64,000 bases of DNA from Pseudomonas denitrificans (nom. rej.) (GTDB taxonomy: Bacteria > Pseudomonadota > Gammaproteobacteria > Pseudomonadales > Pseudomonadaceae). The DNA lies in NCBI RefSeq assembly GCF_008807415.1, contig NZ_CP043626.1, forward strand, positions 1,860,001 to 1,924,000, given 5' to 3'. Under the pieces are notes generated by a model. That model saw only the letters and a program-made list of their open reading frames with translations, did no database searches and had not been told where the DNA came from. Made by a program: the position numbers and the translations under genes. Below are positions 17,558-26,832 of this stretch, piece by piece. The number at the start of each line of letters is the position of its first letter. Positions within the stretch are counted from its first letter, which is position 1.

Positions 17558-20075
17558 ATGGCCCGCGCCGCCGTCCCGAATCAGACCCTGAAGGAGTACG
17601 CCCGCAAGCGTGACTTCAGCGGCACCCCGGAACCCAGTGGTGAAGCGCCGGGCAGCCATGCCGGGGAGTATGCCTTCGTGGTGCAGAAGCACGACGCCAG
17701 CCACTTGCACTATGACTTTCGCCTTGAGCTGGATGGGGTGCTGAAAAGCTGGGCAGTGCCCAAGGGCCCGTGCCTGGACCCCAGCGTGAAGCGCCTGGCC
17801 ATCGAGGTGGAAGACCATCCGCTGGATTACGCGCGCTTCGAGGGGCACATCCCCGAAGGACACTACGGCGCAGGCGACGTGATCGTCTGGGACGAAGGCC
17901 GCTGGACGCCCATCGGCGATCCCCACGAGGGCATGCAGAGCGGCCACCTGAAGTTTCGCCTGGAAGGCAGCAAGCTCGCCGGCAGCTGGAACCTGGTGCG
18001 AACCCGTATGGCGGGTCGCCAGCCGCAATGGTTCCTGATCAAGGGACGCGACGACCAGGCGCGGGATTATCCGCGCTTCGACATCCTGGCCGAGGAGCCG
18101 TTGAGCGTCGTGACCGGGCAATCGCTGCCCAGCGAGTCTTCCGGGCGAAGAGGACGCCTCCCAAACGGGCCAGGTCGGCCAAGCAGACCACGACAACCCG
18201 CAAAGCCACGCTCCCCGACGCCATTTCCCCGCAACTCGCCACGCTGGTGGACGCACCGCCTCCCGGCGATTGGCGCTACGAGATCAAGATCGACGGCTAC
18301 CGCATCCTCGCTCGCCTCGATGGAGGCAAGGTGCGCCTGATGACGCGAAACGGCCACGACTGGTCGAAAAAACTACCGGAGCTGAGCAAGGCTCTGGCAG
18401 CGCTCGAGGTACAGTCCGCCTGGCTGGACGGCGAGATACTGGTGATGGACGAGGAGGGGCGCCCGGACTTCCAGCGCTTGCAGAACGCCTTCGATGCCAA
18501 TGTCTCCGCGCCGATCCACTACACCCTGTTCGATCTGCTCTGGCTGGACGGCGCGGATTATCGCAGCAAGCCGCTGGAGGAACGCCGCCAGGCGCTACAG
18601 CAGGTCCTGCGCGGCAATGACAATGAAGCGTTGCGCTACTCGGAAGACTTCACCGACGACCCGCGCAGCATCCTCGACAGCGCCTGTCGTCTCGGCCTGG
18701 AAGGCCTGATCGGCAAGCGTGCCGGCAGCCCTTATTCCGAGAAGCGCTCGCACGACTGGATCAAGCTCAAGTGCAAGCGCCGGCAGGAATTCGTCATTGT
18801 CGGTTTCAGCGAGCCCAAAGGCTCGCGCTCGCACTTCGGTGCCTTGCTGCTCGGCCTGCATGACGAGGATGGCGCGCTGCGCTACGCCGGCAAGGTCGGA
18901 ACCGGTTTCAGCGCAGCGAGCCTCGAAGCCCTCTATCAGCAGCTCAAACCTCTACAGCGCAAGACCTGCCCGCTGAAGGCCGCGCCCAAGGGCGCGGACG
19001 CCAGGGGCGTGACCTGGCTGCGCCCGGCGCTGTTGTGCGAAGTCGCCTTTGCCGAAATGACCCGCGAGGGCTGGTGCGCCAGGCGGTATTCCAGGGCGTG
19101 CGCAGTGACAAGCCGGTGCAGGCGATCGTCGAGGAAAAACCGAAAAAGGCCGCACAGGGCGCTGAAAAAAAGACTGCGAAGGGAACCCCGGGCAACACCC
19201 TGCAGGGCGTGACCATCACCCACCCCGACCGGGTGATCGACCCAGCCAGCCAACTGCGCAAGATCGACGTGGCGCATTACTACGAAAAGGCCGCCGAGCG
19301 CCTGCTGCCCTGGCTGGCTGACCGCCCGGTGTCGCTGGTGCGCGTACCGGATGGTGTCGGTGGCGAGCAGTTCTTCCAGCGCCATGCCTCGCGCACGGAA
19401 ATTCCAGGCGCGCAGCCGCTCGATCCGAAACTCGATCCGGGCCATGCGCCGCTGCTGCGGATCGCCACGGCCAGGGGGCTGGTGGGCGCTGCGCAGATGA
19501 GCGCTCTGGAACTGCATACCTGGAACGCCACCCTGGATGATCTGGAGAAGCCTGACCGCTTCGTCCTGGATCTCGACCCGGACCCGTCACTGCCCTGGCA
19601 GCGGATGATCGAGGCGACGCAGCTGGCCCTGACGCTGCTGGATGAGCTCGGACTCTCGGCGTACCTGAAGACCAGCGGCGGCAAGGGCATGCACATCCTC
19701 GTCCCCCTGCAGCGGCGTCACAGCTGGGACGAGGTGAAGGACTTCGCCCATGCCATCAGCCGGCATATGGCCAAGCTGATGCCCGATCGTTTCAGTGCCG
19801 TTTCCGGGCCGAAGAACCGCGTCGGGAAAATCTTCATCGACTATCTGCGCAACACTCGGGGCGCCAGCACGGTCTGCGTCTGGTCGGTGCGGGCGCGGGA
19901 GGGCTTGCCGGTGTCCGTACCGGTTCGTCGCGATGAGCTTGCCACGCTCAAGGCGGCGAATCAGTGGACGGTTGCCAACATCGACGAGCGGCTGGCGGCA
20001 GCCGATCCGTGGGCAGGCTGGGCCAACACCAGGCAGCGCCTGACTCGCCGGATGATCGAACAACTGGAAGGCTGA
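17558..20075 (+). CDS. ligD: Multifunctional ATP-dependent DNA ligase LigD (two apparent frameshifts)
   Basis: LigD joins double-strand breaks with Ku. Three frames together rebuild a full protein of about 839 residues, matching the 840 of P. aeruginosa LigD. Order: 3'-phosphoesterase domain (HLHYDFRLELDGVLKSWAVP, DPSVKRLAIEVEDHPLDYARFEG), ATP ligase domain (YEIKIDGYRILARL with the nucleophile Lys, SAWLDGEILVMD, GLEGLIGKR, SHDWIKLKCKR, FVIVGFSEPKGSR), then primase/polymerase domain (DRFVLDLDPDP metal Asp pair, LKTSGGKGMHILVPL, NRVGKIFIDYLRN). Breaks lie between 18125 and 18165 and at 19068-19074; each is a net loss of one base, the second within GGGCTGG. All catalytic motifs are intact, so sequencing error is more likely than loss of function. 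Ku is at 25852. Confidence 0.85.
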
Positions 20076-20085
20076 AGACTGCGGC

Positions 20086-20598
20086 TCAGGGAGCCTGCGA
20101 CGCCACCAGCTGGTCCGCCAGCTCGCGTTGGTGATAAAGCATCGGCAGCCAGAGACGGGCGAAGCCTTGCAGATCCGAATCGGCGGCTTCCTTGCTCATG
20201 CGATCGAAGGAGGTCACCGCTTCCTTGCTCGATCGCAGCTGCGCCACCGCATAGTCATGATCGAAGCGGTCACTGGCGGTGAGCGGCGCCTGACTGTTTT
20301 CCGGCTTCAGCGGGGCGTCGCTCTGCGCCGGCACGCCTTTTTTCTGCGCCAGGGTCTGCAGGTCGCGGAGCATCGCCGAATGTTCGTCCAGCACGCCCTG
20401 GGCCTGGTCGCGCACCGCCAGGGTCTTGCCGTAGCGGATGGCCTGCTGGGCGCGAGCGAGCTGCTGCTGGCTGTTGGTCAGGGCGGCGGAGATGAAAGCT
20501 GATTCATCGGCCTTGCCCTCTGCGAAGCTGCTGCCGGCGAGCACTGCGAAGCTCAGCAACAACCAGCGCAGGAAAGAGGAGGCGAGGGGAGTCGACAT
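20086..20598 (-). CDS. DUF4142-like exported protein
   Basis: 170 residues; signal peptide with hydrophobic core WLLLSFAVLAGSSFA and cleavage before EGKAD. The rest is helical, with the family spacing FISAALTNSQQQLARAQQAI, then DRFDHDYAVAQLRSS and a C-terminal ARLWLPMLYHQREL. It is a diverged relative of the protein at 10307-10822. AAGGAG precedes the start at 20598, and a GAAC-N16-TC element ends 37 bases upstream. It converges with ligD, leaving a 10-base gap. Envelope stress role suspected, not shown. Confidence 0.7.
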   Translation of the reverse strand: MSTPLASSFLRWLLLSFAVLAGSSFAEGKADESAFISAALTNSQQQLARAQQAIRYGKTLAVRDQAQGVLDEHSAMLRDLQTLAQKKGVPAQSDAPLKPENSQAPLTASDRFDHDYAVAQLRSSKEAVTSFDRMSKEAADSDLQGFARLWLPMLYHQRELADQLVASQAP

Positions 20599-20634
20599 GG
20601 GAATTTCTCCTTCTTCTGGCTTTGCGACTACCGC

Positions 20635-20662
20635 AGTGGACGCAGCCCTGGGCGCACGGTTC
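20635..20662 (-). promoter_or_regulatory. AlgU/RpoE-like promoter candidate
   Basis: GAACCG and TCCACT on the minus strand with 16 bp between, 37 bases before the DUF4142-like start at 20598. Confidence 0.4.
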
Positions 20663-20765
20663 AGAAAAGCCGGTTGGCGGCCTGAACCATTGGTGAAAAA
20701 GCCTGAACCAAGCTCCCCGGCATCGGCCTACCCAGTGAGTCGATCACTGCTGGAGTAACCAATCC

Positions 20766-20942
20766 ATGAATGAACAACGCTGCTCCTGCCCCGGCTGTTC
20801 CTGCAGTCTGGGAGCCACGGCCGTGTACCGCGAAGGCCGTGCCTACTGTTGCCAGGCCTGCGCCGACGGCCATCCGGATGGCGAAAAACACTGTCAGGAC
20901 ACGCACTGCCATTGCGGACAGCAAAAGCCGCCGCGTGGTTGA
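20766..20942 (+). CDS. pmtA: Metallothionein
   Basis: A 58-residue Cys-rich protein (58 codons from ATG 20766, TGA at 20940-20942). It opens MNEQRCSCPGCSCSLGATAV and holds ten Cys (C6, C8, C11, C13, C28, C29, C32, C43, C48, C50) plus several His in the spacing of pseudomonad and cyanobacterial (SmtA/BmtA) metallothioneins: C-x-C-x2-C-x-C, then YCC..CA.GHP.G, then C....C.C. It would bind Zn/Cd/Cu in the cytoplasm and buffer metal or oxidative stress. CTGGAG precedes the start. The SDR gene follows 39 bases downstream, probably in the same transcript. Confidence 0.9.
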   Translation: MNEQRCSCPGCSCSLGATAVYREGRAYCCQACADGHPDGEKHCQDTHCHCGQQKPPRG

Positions 20943-20981
20943 ACCCATCCGAGATGCCCTGGTGCATCGAAGGAGAACCCC

Positions 20982-21839
20982 ATGAGCGAGACCGAAACCC
21001 TGCCACCACAACACCAGGACCAGCAGCCGGGCCTGGAGGAACAGATGCGCCCGCAGCCGGAGTTCGTCTCCGGCGAGTACCGTGCTGCTGCCAAGCTGGC
21101 CGGCAAGGTCGCCATCGTGACGGGTGGCGACAGCGGCATCGGCCGTGCCGTCGCGGTGACATTCGCCCGCGAGCGCGCCGATGTGGTGTTGCTGTACCTC
21201 GACGAATCCGAGGACGCGCTCAAGACCTGCCAGATCATCGAATCCCTCGGCCAGCAATGCCTGGAGATGTCCGGTGATGTCGCCGATGCGGGCTTCTGCG
21301 CGGAAGTGGCGCGCCGCGTCGAGGAGCGCTGGGGACGTCTGGACATACTGGTGAACAATGCGGGGGAACAGCATCCCCAGGAGTGCCTGGAAGACATTAC
21401 GCAGCAGCAGTGGGAGCGGACGTTCCGCACCAACATCTTCGGCATGTTCCAGCTGACCAAGGCGGTGCTGCCGCTGATGGGCGAGGGCGGTACCATCGTC
21501 AACACCACCTCGATTACCGCCTACAAGGGCAACCCGAAACTGATCGACTACTCATCCACCAAGGGCGCGATCACCTCGTTCACCCGCTCGCTGGCGATGA
21601 ACCTGGTCAGGCGCGGCATCCGCGTCAACGCGGTGGCGCCGGGGCCGATCTGGACACCGCTGATTCCTTCGACCTTCGATGCCGAGGAAGTCGCGACCTT
21701 CGGCACCAACACGCCGATGGGGAGACCAGGACAGCCCGAAGAACTGGCGCCGGCCTATGTCTACCTCGCCAGCAGCGATTCCTCCTATGTCAGCGGGCAG
21801 GTGCTGCACGTCAACGGCGGGACGGTGGTCAACGGCTGA
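20982..21839 (+). CDS. Short-chain dehydrogenase/reductase (YghA-like)
   Basis: 285 residues with an N-terminal extension of about 40 before the Rossmann core, as in YghA/GspA39-type SDRs. Motifs: VTGGDSGIGRA (NAD(P) loop), GDVAD, LVNNAGEQHP, catalytic NTTSITAYKGNPKLIDYSSTKG (Ser, YxxxK), and RVNAVAPGPIWTPL. The Asp-rich second strand (LLYLDESEDA) does not settle NAD versus NADP. The family is often induced in stationary phase or general stress; the substrate is an unidentified aldehyde, ketone or sugar. AGGAG precedes ATG 20982. Follows the metallothionein gene. Confidence 0.85.
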   Translation: MSETETLPPQHQDQQPGLEEQMRPQPEFVSGEYRAAAKLAGKVAIVTGGDSGIGRAVAVTFARERADVVLLYLDESEDALKTCQIIESLGQQCLEMSGDVADAGFCAEVARRVEERWGRLDILVNNAGEQHPQECLEDITQQQWERTFRTNIFGMFQLTKAVLPLMGEGGTIVNTTSITAYKGNPKLIDYSSTKGAITSFTRSLAMNLVRRGIRVNAVAPGPIWTPLIPSTFDAEEVATFGTNTPMGRPGQPEELAPAYVYLASSDSSYVSGQVLHVNGGTVVNG

Positions 21840-21850
21840 GCCGCAGGAGA

Positions 21851-22227
21851 TCAGGCCGCGCTTCGCAAGGCCTCGATCAGCTGCTGCTTGCGCATGCTCG
21901 AACGACCGGCGATGCGCCGGGTCCGGGCGCGGTTGAGCAATTCGGCCTTGGTCATGGATTCCAGCGGTTGGTCAGGCCGCGGCACGCCTTGCTTGGTGGC
22001 TACCGCGCGCTTGGCCGAGCTGCGCCGCGCGGCGGCCTTGGCCGGTGCGCTCTTGTTCTGGCCCGAGCCGCCGCTGCGTTCGCCGCCGCCGGACTGCTTG
22101 TTCACTGTTGCCCAGGCTCGGGCTTCCGCCTCGTCCTTGGAACGCCACGGCTCTCGTAGCTTTCCTCGATGTGTTCGGCCTTGCGCTTCTGCTTGTCGGT
22201 GTACTTGTCTTTATCGCCCCGTGGCAT
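21851..22227 (-). CDS. Small stress/plasmid-stabilisation-like protein with Rho-N/SAP-like tail (apparent frameshift)
   Basis: The start at 22227 gives MPRGDKDKYTDKQKRKAEHI then EESYESRGV, a widely shared small-protein head (PRGDK.KYT.KQ.RKAEHIE.SYE.RG...EEAE.RAWATVNK). The frame breaks at 22136-22142: one added C restores VPKDEAEARAWATVNK, which leads into a Lys/Ala/Ser-rich linker and a C-terminal SMTKAELLNRARTRRI...RKQQLIEAL, a Rho-N/SAP-type nucleic-acid-binding helix pair. Repaired length is 125 residues. The net -1 in a CCC-to-CC setting fits base-calling error. GAGAAC precedes the ATG. Function unknown. Confidence 0.7.
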
Positions 22228-22298
22228 GGCTGTTCTCCCTTGGCTGATGCGTCAGTGCACGCTCTTCGAGCGCCCGGCCGCCAGCACGGGCCACAGTG

Positions 22299-22326
22299 GG
22301 GAGAAACCGCTCGTCGCCGATCGTTC
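22299..22326 (-). promoter_or_regulatory. AlgU/RpoE-like promoter candidate
   Basis: GAACGA and TCTCCC on the minus strand, 16 bp apart, 72 bases before the start at 22227. Confidence 0.35.
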
Positions 22327-22456
22327 GGCGTTTCTGATGAACGGGCCATGCCAGTGGAGGAAAAGGTCTGAACTCAGCGTTTCCCTCGCGGACAGATGCA
22401 CTGGGGCGCCTCGTGCGCCATCGGCAATCAGTCACCGACAGAAGCAGGAGACGGCA

Positions 22457-24916
22457 ATGGCCCTGGACAGCATTCCCGATCAGTCGGCAGTCGAGATCTT
22501 CAAGCACGCCGTGCTCACCCGCTTGCGCTATGCGGTCGGCAAGGACCCGGCCGACGCCTTTGACCATGACTGGTTCGAAGCGGTGGCCCTGGCCACGAGC
22601 AAGTACCAGGTGGATAACTGGGAAGAAACCACCCGCGCCATCGATCGCAGCGCGCGCAAGCACGTGTACTACCTCTCCCTGGAGTTCCTCATCGGCCGTC
22701 TGCTGATCGACAACCTGAGCAACCTCGGGCTGCTCGAGGTGGCACGCCAGGCACTGTCGGAACTGGGCGTGGACCTGGAACGCATCCGCCTGCTGGAGCC
22801 AGACGCGGCACTGGGCAATGGAGGCCTCGGCAGACTGGCAGCGTGCTTCATGGAAAGCATGGCGACGCTGGACATCCCCGCCCACGGCTACGGCATCCGC
22901 TACGAGCACGGGCTGTTCAAGCAGGTGATCGGCGATGGCTGGCAGCAGGAGCACACCGAAACCTGGCTGGACTTCGGCAACCCCTGGGAATTCGAGCGTC
23001 CCGAATCCGCCTACAGCGTCGGCTTTGGCGGCAGCGTCTACAGCGAGCCGGACGCCAATGGCGTCGAGCGCCAGCGTTGGGAGCCGGTAGAGCGCGTTCG
23101 CGCGGTCGCCTATGACATGCCGGTGGTGGGCTGGCGCACTGCCAGCGTGAACACCTTGCGCCTGTGGCGCGCCCGCGCCGAGGAAACCCTCAAGCTCGAC
23201 CGCTTCAACGCCGGTGATCACCTGGGGGCGGTTGCCGACACCGTGCGCGCGGAGAGCATCTCCCGCGTGCTCTACCCGGCGGACAGCACCGAGGCCGGAC
23301 AGGAGCTGCGCCTGCGCCAGGAGTACTTCTTCGTCGCTGCCTCCCTGCAGGACCTGATGCAGCGCCACCTGGGCAAGGGCGAGGACGTGTACGGCCTGCC
23401 CGAGCGGGTCGCCATCCAGCTCAACGACACCCACCCGGCCATCGCCGTGGCCGAGCTGATGCGCCTGCTGCTGGACGAGCGCGGGCTGGACTGGAGCGAC
23501 GCCTGGGAGCTGACCGTGGCGACCCTGTCCTACACCAATCACACGCTGCTGCCCGAGGCGCTGGAATCCTGGCCGGTGGGGCTGATGGAGCGCCTGTTGC
23601 CCCGGCACATGCAGATCATCTACCTGATCAATGCCTTCCATATCGACGCCCTGCGCGCCAAGGACATCCACGACTTCGCCCTGCTGCGGTCGGTCTCGCT
23701 GATCGAGGAGGACCACGGCCGCCGCGTGCGCATGGGCAACCTGGCATTTCTTGGCTCGCACAGCGTCAATGGCGTCTCTGCGCTGCACACCGAACTGATG
23801 CGCGAGACGGTGTTCCGTGACCTGCACCGGTTGTACCCGAATCGCATCAGCAACAAGACCAACGGCGTGACCTTCCGCCGCTGGCTGTTCCAGACCAACC
23901 CCGAACTGACCGAACTGCTGGTCGACACCCTCGGTGACGACGTCCTGGACAACCCCGAGAGCCGCTTGCGCGACCTGGCGGCCCACGCCGAGAAGTCCGC
24001 CGTGCGCCAGCGCTTCGCCCAGCAGCGGCGCAACGCCAAACAGCGCCTGGCCGTGCTTATCGAGGAGCGCCTGGGCCTGCGTGTCGACCCGGACGCGCTG
24101 TTCGATGTGCACGTCAAGCGCATCCACGAGTACAAGCGTCAATTGCTCAACCTGTTGCACACCGTGGCGCTGTACCAGGACATCCGCAACGACCCGACCA
24201 CCGAACGCGTGCCCAGGGTGAAGATATTCGCCGGCAAGGCCGCCCCCAGTTATGTGCTGGCCAAACTGATCATCAAGCTGGCCAACGACATCAGCCGCAC
24301 GGTCAATGCCGACCCCACCGTGCGCGGGCTGCTCAAGGTGGTGTTCATCCCCAACTACAACGTCAGCCTGGCCGAATCCATCATTCCGGCGGCGGACCTG
24401 TCCGAGCAGATATCCACCGCGGGCCTGGAGGCGTCAGGCACCAGCAACATGAAGTTCGCCCTCAACGGCGCGCTGACCATCGGCACCCTGGATGGCGCCA
24501 ACGTCGAGATGTGCGAGCGTATCGGTCCGGAGAACATGTTCATCTTCGGCCTCAAGGCGCAGCAGGTGGAGGCGCGCAAGCGGGCCGGGGAACTGGCGAT
24601 GCACAACGAGATCGCCGAGTCGCCGCGTCTCCAGGAGGCGCTTATGGCGGTCAGCAGCGGCGTGTTCTCGCCGGACGACCCACAGCGCTATACCGCGTTG
24701 ATCGATAGCCTGCGCCATGACGACCGCTTCATGGTCTGCCCGGACTTCGACGCCTACTGGGACGCGCAGGAGCGCGTGGAGCAGCTCTGGCGAAAGCCGT
24801 CGCGCTGGTGGAAAGCCTCGATGCTCAATACCGCACGAGTCGGCTGGTTTTCCTCGGACAGGACCATTCGCGAGTACGCCCAGGACATCTGGCAGGTGCC
24901 CGTCGGCGGGGAGTGA
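22457..24916 (+). CDS. glgP: Glycogen/maltodextrin phosphorylase
   Basis: Releases glucose-1-phosphate from alpha-1,4-glucan chains with phosphate, PLP-dependent, cytoplasmic. 819 residues from ATG 22457, against about 815 for E. coli GlgP. Motifs: VYYLSLEFLIGR, AALGNGGLGRLAACF, GYGIRYEHGLF, FLGSHSVNGVSALH, VHVKRIHEYKRQLLN and EASGTSNMKFALNGALTIGT, whose Lys (about residue 666) carries PLP. AGCAGGAG decides the start; the frame extends upstream to 22169 but without a ribosome site. It is apart from the minus-strand glgX operon but works on the same polymer, giving chain shortening before GlgX debranching. Confidence 0.95.
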   Translation: MALDSIPDQSAVEIFKHAVLTRLRYAVGKDPADAFDHDWFEAVALATSKYQVDNWEETTRAIDRSARKHVYYLSLEFLIGRLLIDNLSNLGLLEVARQALSELGVDLERIRLLEPDAALGNGGLGRLAACFMESMATLDIPAHGYGIRYEHGLFKQVIGDGWQQEHTETWLDFGNPWEFERPESAYSVGFGGSVYSEPDANGVERQRWEPVERVRAVAYDMPVVGWRTASVNTLRLWRARAEETLKLDRFNAGDHLGAVADTVRAESISRVLYPADSTEAGQELRLRQEYFFVAASLQDLMQRHLGKGEDVYGLPERVAIQLNDTHPAIAVAELMRLLLDERGLDWSDAWELTVATLSYTNHTLLPEALESWPVGLMERLLPRHMQIIYLINAFHIDALRAKDIHDFALLRSVSLIEEDHGRRVRMGNLAFLGSHSVNGVSALHTELMRETVFRDLHRLYPNRISNKTNGVTFRRWLFQTNPELTELLVDTLGDDVLDNPESRLRDLAAHAEKSAVRQRFAQQRRNAKQRLAVLIEERLGLRVDPDALFDVHVKRIHEYKRQLLNLLHTVALYQDIRNDPTTERVPRVKIFAGKAAPSYVLAKLIIKLANDISRTVNADPTVRGLLKVVFIPNYNVSLAESIIPAADLSEQISTAGLEASGTSNMKFALNGALTIGTLDGANVEMCERIGPENMFIFGLKAQQVEARKRAGELAMHNEIAESPRLQEALMAVSSGVFSPDDPQRYTALIDSLRHDDRFMVCPDFDAYWDAQERVEQLWRKPSRWWKASMLNTARVGWFSSDRTIREYAQDIWQVPVGGE

Positions 24917-25089
24917 ACCGCTCGCGACACAGCGACAGCCGGCAAACCCTGGCTACGAAGGCGCGGGGCTTGCCGCGGAGGAAGCGCTGACTTTCTGCCC
25001 GGCGGTCAGCGGTTGCAGGCGAAATCAAGCAAACCAAATGGCGTTCGTCCGGGTCTGGACTCTTATCAGGGCTTCAACAAGAGCCGGAC

Positions 25090-25608
25090 ATGGACACACT
25101 GGAGCGAATCTGGCTGACGCTGGTGGCCGAGTTCTCCGACCTCAGCGAAGTCGAGCAGATCACCCGCGCCTCGCTGCGCCTGAGCCTCGCCGTGGTGCTG
25201 GGTGGTGTGGTGGGCTATGAGCGCGAGAGCCAGGGCAAGGCCGCCGGCCTGCGCACGCACATGCTGGTGACCCTGGGCGCGGCACTGTTCGTGATGGCGA
25301 TCCGGGAAGGCGGCGCGCAGGCCGATGCCGTCAGCCGGGTCATCCAGGGCATCGCCGCGGGGATCGGCTTCCTCTGCGCCGGCACCATTCTCAAGGGCAG
25401 CCAGGTCTCCGAAGTGAAGGGCCTGACCACCGCGGCCGGGCTCTGGCTGAGTACGGCCATCGGTATCAGCGTCGGGCTCGGGCATTCGGCCACGGCGGTG
25501 CTCGGTACGCTGCTGGCGCTGCTGGTACTGCACTGCCTGCCGCGCTGGCTGGAGCGCAACCACAAACATGCCCCTCACGAGTCGAGAGAGGACCGCGATG
25601 TTCCGTGA
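25090..25608 (+). CDS. MgtC/SapB family membrane protein
   Basis: 172 residues with four membrane segments in the N-terminal 150: ASLRLSLAVVLGGVVGYERE, THMLVTLGAALFVMAI, VIQGIAAGIGFLCAGTIL and LTTAAGLWLSTAIGISVGLG. The signature GxxxGxER and GFLGAG(T)IL patterns define MgtC/SapB. It lacks the cytoplasmic ACT-like tail of virulence MgtC proteins. Relatives affect ATP synthase, phosphate uptake and low-Mg survival; the role here is not determined. Its stop overlaps the next start by 11 bases, joining it to the small gene and ku. The 173-bp gap before it shows no clear promoter. Confidence 0.85.
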   Translation: MDTLERIWLTLVAEFSDLSEVEQITRASLRLSLAVVLGGVVGYERESQGKAAGLRTHMLVTLGAALFVMAIREGGAQADAVSRVIQGIAAGIGFLCAGTILKGSQVSEVKGLTTAAGLWLSTAIGISVGLGHSATAVLGTLLALLVLHCLPRWLERNHKHAPHESREDRDVP

Positions 25609-25864
25609 ATTCGCCCAGGCCTGCGCCTGGACCGACGCCATGTTCGAAAACGGCCGCTATAGCGGGCTGATCGAATACCAGGTCATCCGCGAGGGCGCCG
25701 CGGTGGAGGTGCTGTGGGTCTATGCCCCCGGCAGCCGAAACACGTCGGAAGCCGAAGCAGCGGCGCGCCGCATGCTCGCACGGGTACGCGATATCGACGG
25801 CGAGGGCCGCGTGCACTTTGACGACGGCGTGCCCCTGCAGGAGGACTGCCCATGGCCCGTGTGA
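25598..25864 (+). CDS. Small hypothetical protein between mgtC-like and ku
   Basis: ATG 25598 after GAGAGGACC gives 88 residues, MFREFAQACAWTDAMFENGR to EDCPWPV. It overlaps mgtC-like by 11 bases and ku by 13, so it is clearly part of that operon. The predicted make-up is helix, two strands (YSGLIEYQVIREG, VEVLWVYAPG), helix (EAEAAARRMLARV). No membrane segment. Not recognised; its constant place beside ku makes an accessory role in repair or stress possible but unproven. Confidence 0.6.
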   Translation: MFREFAQACAWTDAMFENGRYSGLIEYQVIREGAAVEVLWVYAPGSRNTSEAEAAARRMLARVRDIDGEGRVHFDDGVPLQEDCPWPV

Positions 25865-26712
25865 TCTGGAAAGGCGCCATCAGCTTCGGCCTGGTGCACA
25901 TCCCGGTAGCGCTCAACAGCGCCTCGCGCTCCAGCGGCACCGATTTCGACTGGCTCGACGAGCGCAGTCTGGAGCCGGTTGGCTACAAGCGGGTGAACAA
26001 GATCACCGGCAAGGAGGTACCCAAGGAACACATCGTCAAGGGCGTGGAACTGGAGAAAGGCCGCTATGTGGTCATCAGCGAGGAGGAAATCCGCGCCGCA
26101 CGCCCGGAGGCGACCCAGAGCATCGACATCCTCAGCTTCATCGACATCGAGGAAATCCCCGTGCCGTTCTACGACTCGCCGTACTACCTCACGCCCGAGA
26201 AGCGCGGCGAAAAGGTCTACGTGCTGCTGCGCGACACCCTGAAGAAGACCGGCAAGGCCGCCGTCTGCCAGTTGGTGATGCACAGCCGCCAACACCTGGC
26301 GATGTTGCGCGAGGAAGGCGAAGCCATCCTGCTGATGACCCTGCGCTGGCCGGCGGACGTGCGCGAGGTGGACGAGCTGGGCCTGGCGCTGGACAAGGTG
26401 AAGCTGGACAAGCGCGAAACGGAAATGGCCGAGCGGTTGGTCAAGGACATGTCCGGCCACTGGACACCGGCGGACTACGAAGACCGCTTCAGTGAGGAAA
26501 TCCACCGCCTGGTGGAGCAGAAGGCCGCCAAGGGACAACTGGAGAGCGTCCCGCAAGCGGAAGCGAAAAGTGGCGAAGGTGCGGACATCATCGACCTCAC
26601 CGAGCTGCTCAAACGCAGCCTCAAGGGCGACGGGAAGCGGCGCTCGACGGCCAGTGCGCCGGCGAAGAAGAGCGCAACCAGCAAGCCCGCGCCCAAGCGC
26701 AAGACCTCCTGA
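25852..26712 (+). CDS. ku: NHEJ DNA end-binding protein Ku
   Basis: 286 residues. It forms the ring that binds double-strand DNA ends and recruits LigD. The start MARVIWKGAISFGLVHIPVA is the bacterial Ku signature, followed by EPVGYKRVNKITGKEV, FIDIEEIPVPFYDSPYYLTP, CQLVMHSRQHLAMLRE and DLTELLKRSLKG. The Lys/Ala/Pro-rich C-terminal tail is the basic extension that aids DNA threading in bacterial Ku. The start lies within the end of the previous gene, so it is translationally coupled. Its partner ligD is 6 kb upstream on the same strand. Confidence 0.95.
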   Translation: MARVIWKGAISFGLVHIPVALNSASRSSGTDFDWLDERSLEPVGYKRVNKITGKEVPKEHIVKGVELEKGRYVVISEEEIRAARPEATQSIDILSFIDIEEIPVPFYDSPYYLTPEKRGEKVYVLLRDTLKKTGKAAVCQLVMHSRQHLAMLREEGEAILLMTLRWPADVREVDELGLALDKVKLDKRETEMAERLVKDMSGHWTPADYEDRFSEEIHRLVEQKAAKGQLESVPQAEAKSGEGADIIDLTELLKRSLKGDGKRRSTASAPAKKSATSKPAPKRKTS

Positions 26713-26736
26713 GCCAACCACTGGCGCAATTAGCCT

Positions 26737-26764
26737 GAACTTGCCGCCGCAGCGTCGTTCCCAA
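26737..26764 (+). promoter_or_regulatory. AlgU/RpoE-like promoter candidate for glgE operon
   Basis: GAACTT, 16 bp, TCCCAA: the closest match in the window to the AlgU consensus (GAACTT / TCnnA). It lies 68 bases before the glgE start and would drive glgE-treS-glgB. Confidence 0.5.
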
Positions 26765-26832
26765 CCCCTGTAGCTCGCCAATCCACCACGAGCGCGCCAC
26801 GGAGCGCGCACCGCCGCGAGGAGGGCGCCGCA

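Noticed and set aside
22370..22395. GAACTC upstream of glgP as a promoter of the GAAC/TC type
   Set aside because: No TC stands 16 or 17 bp downstream.
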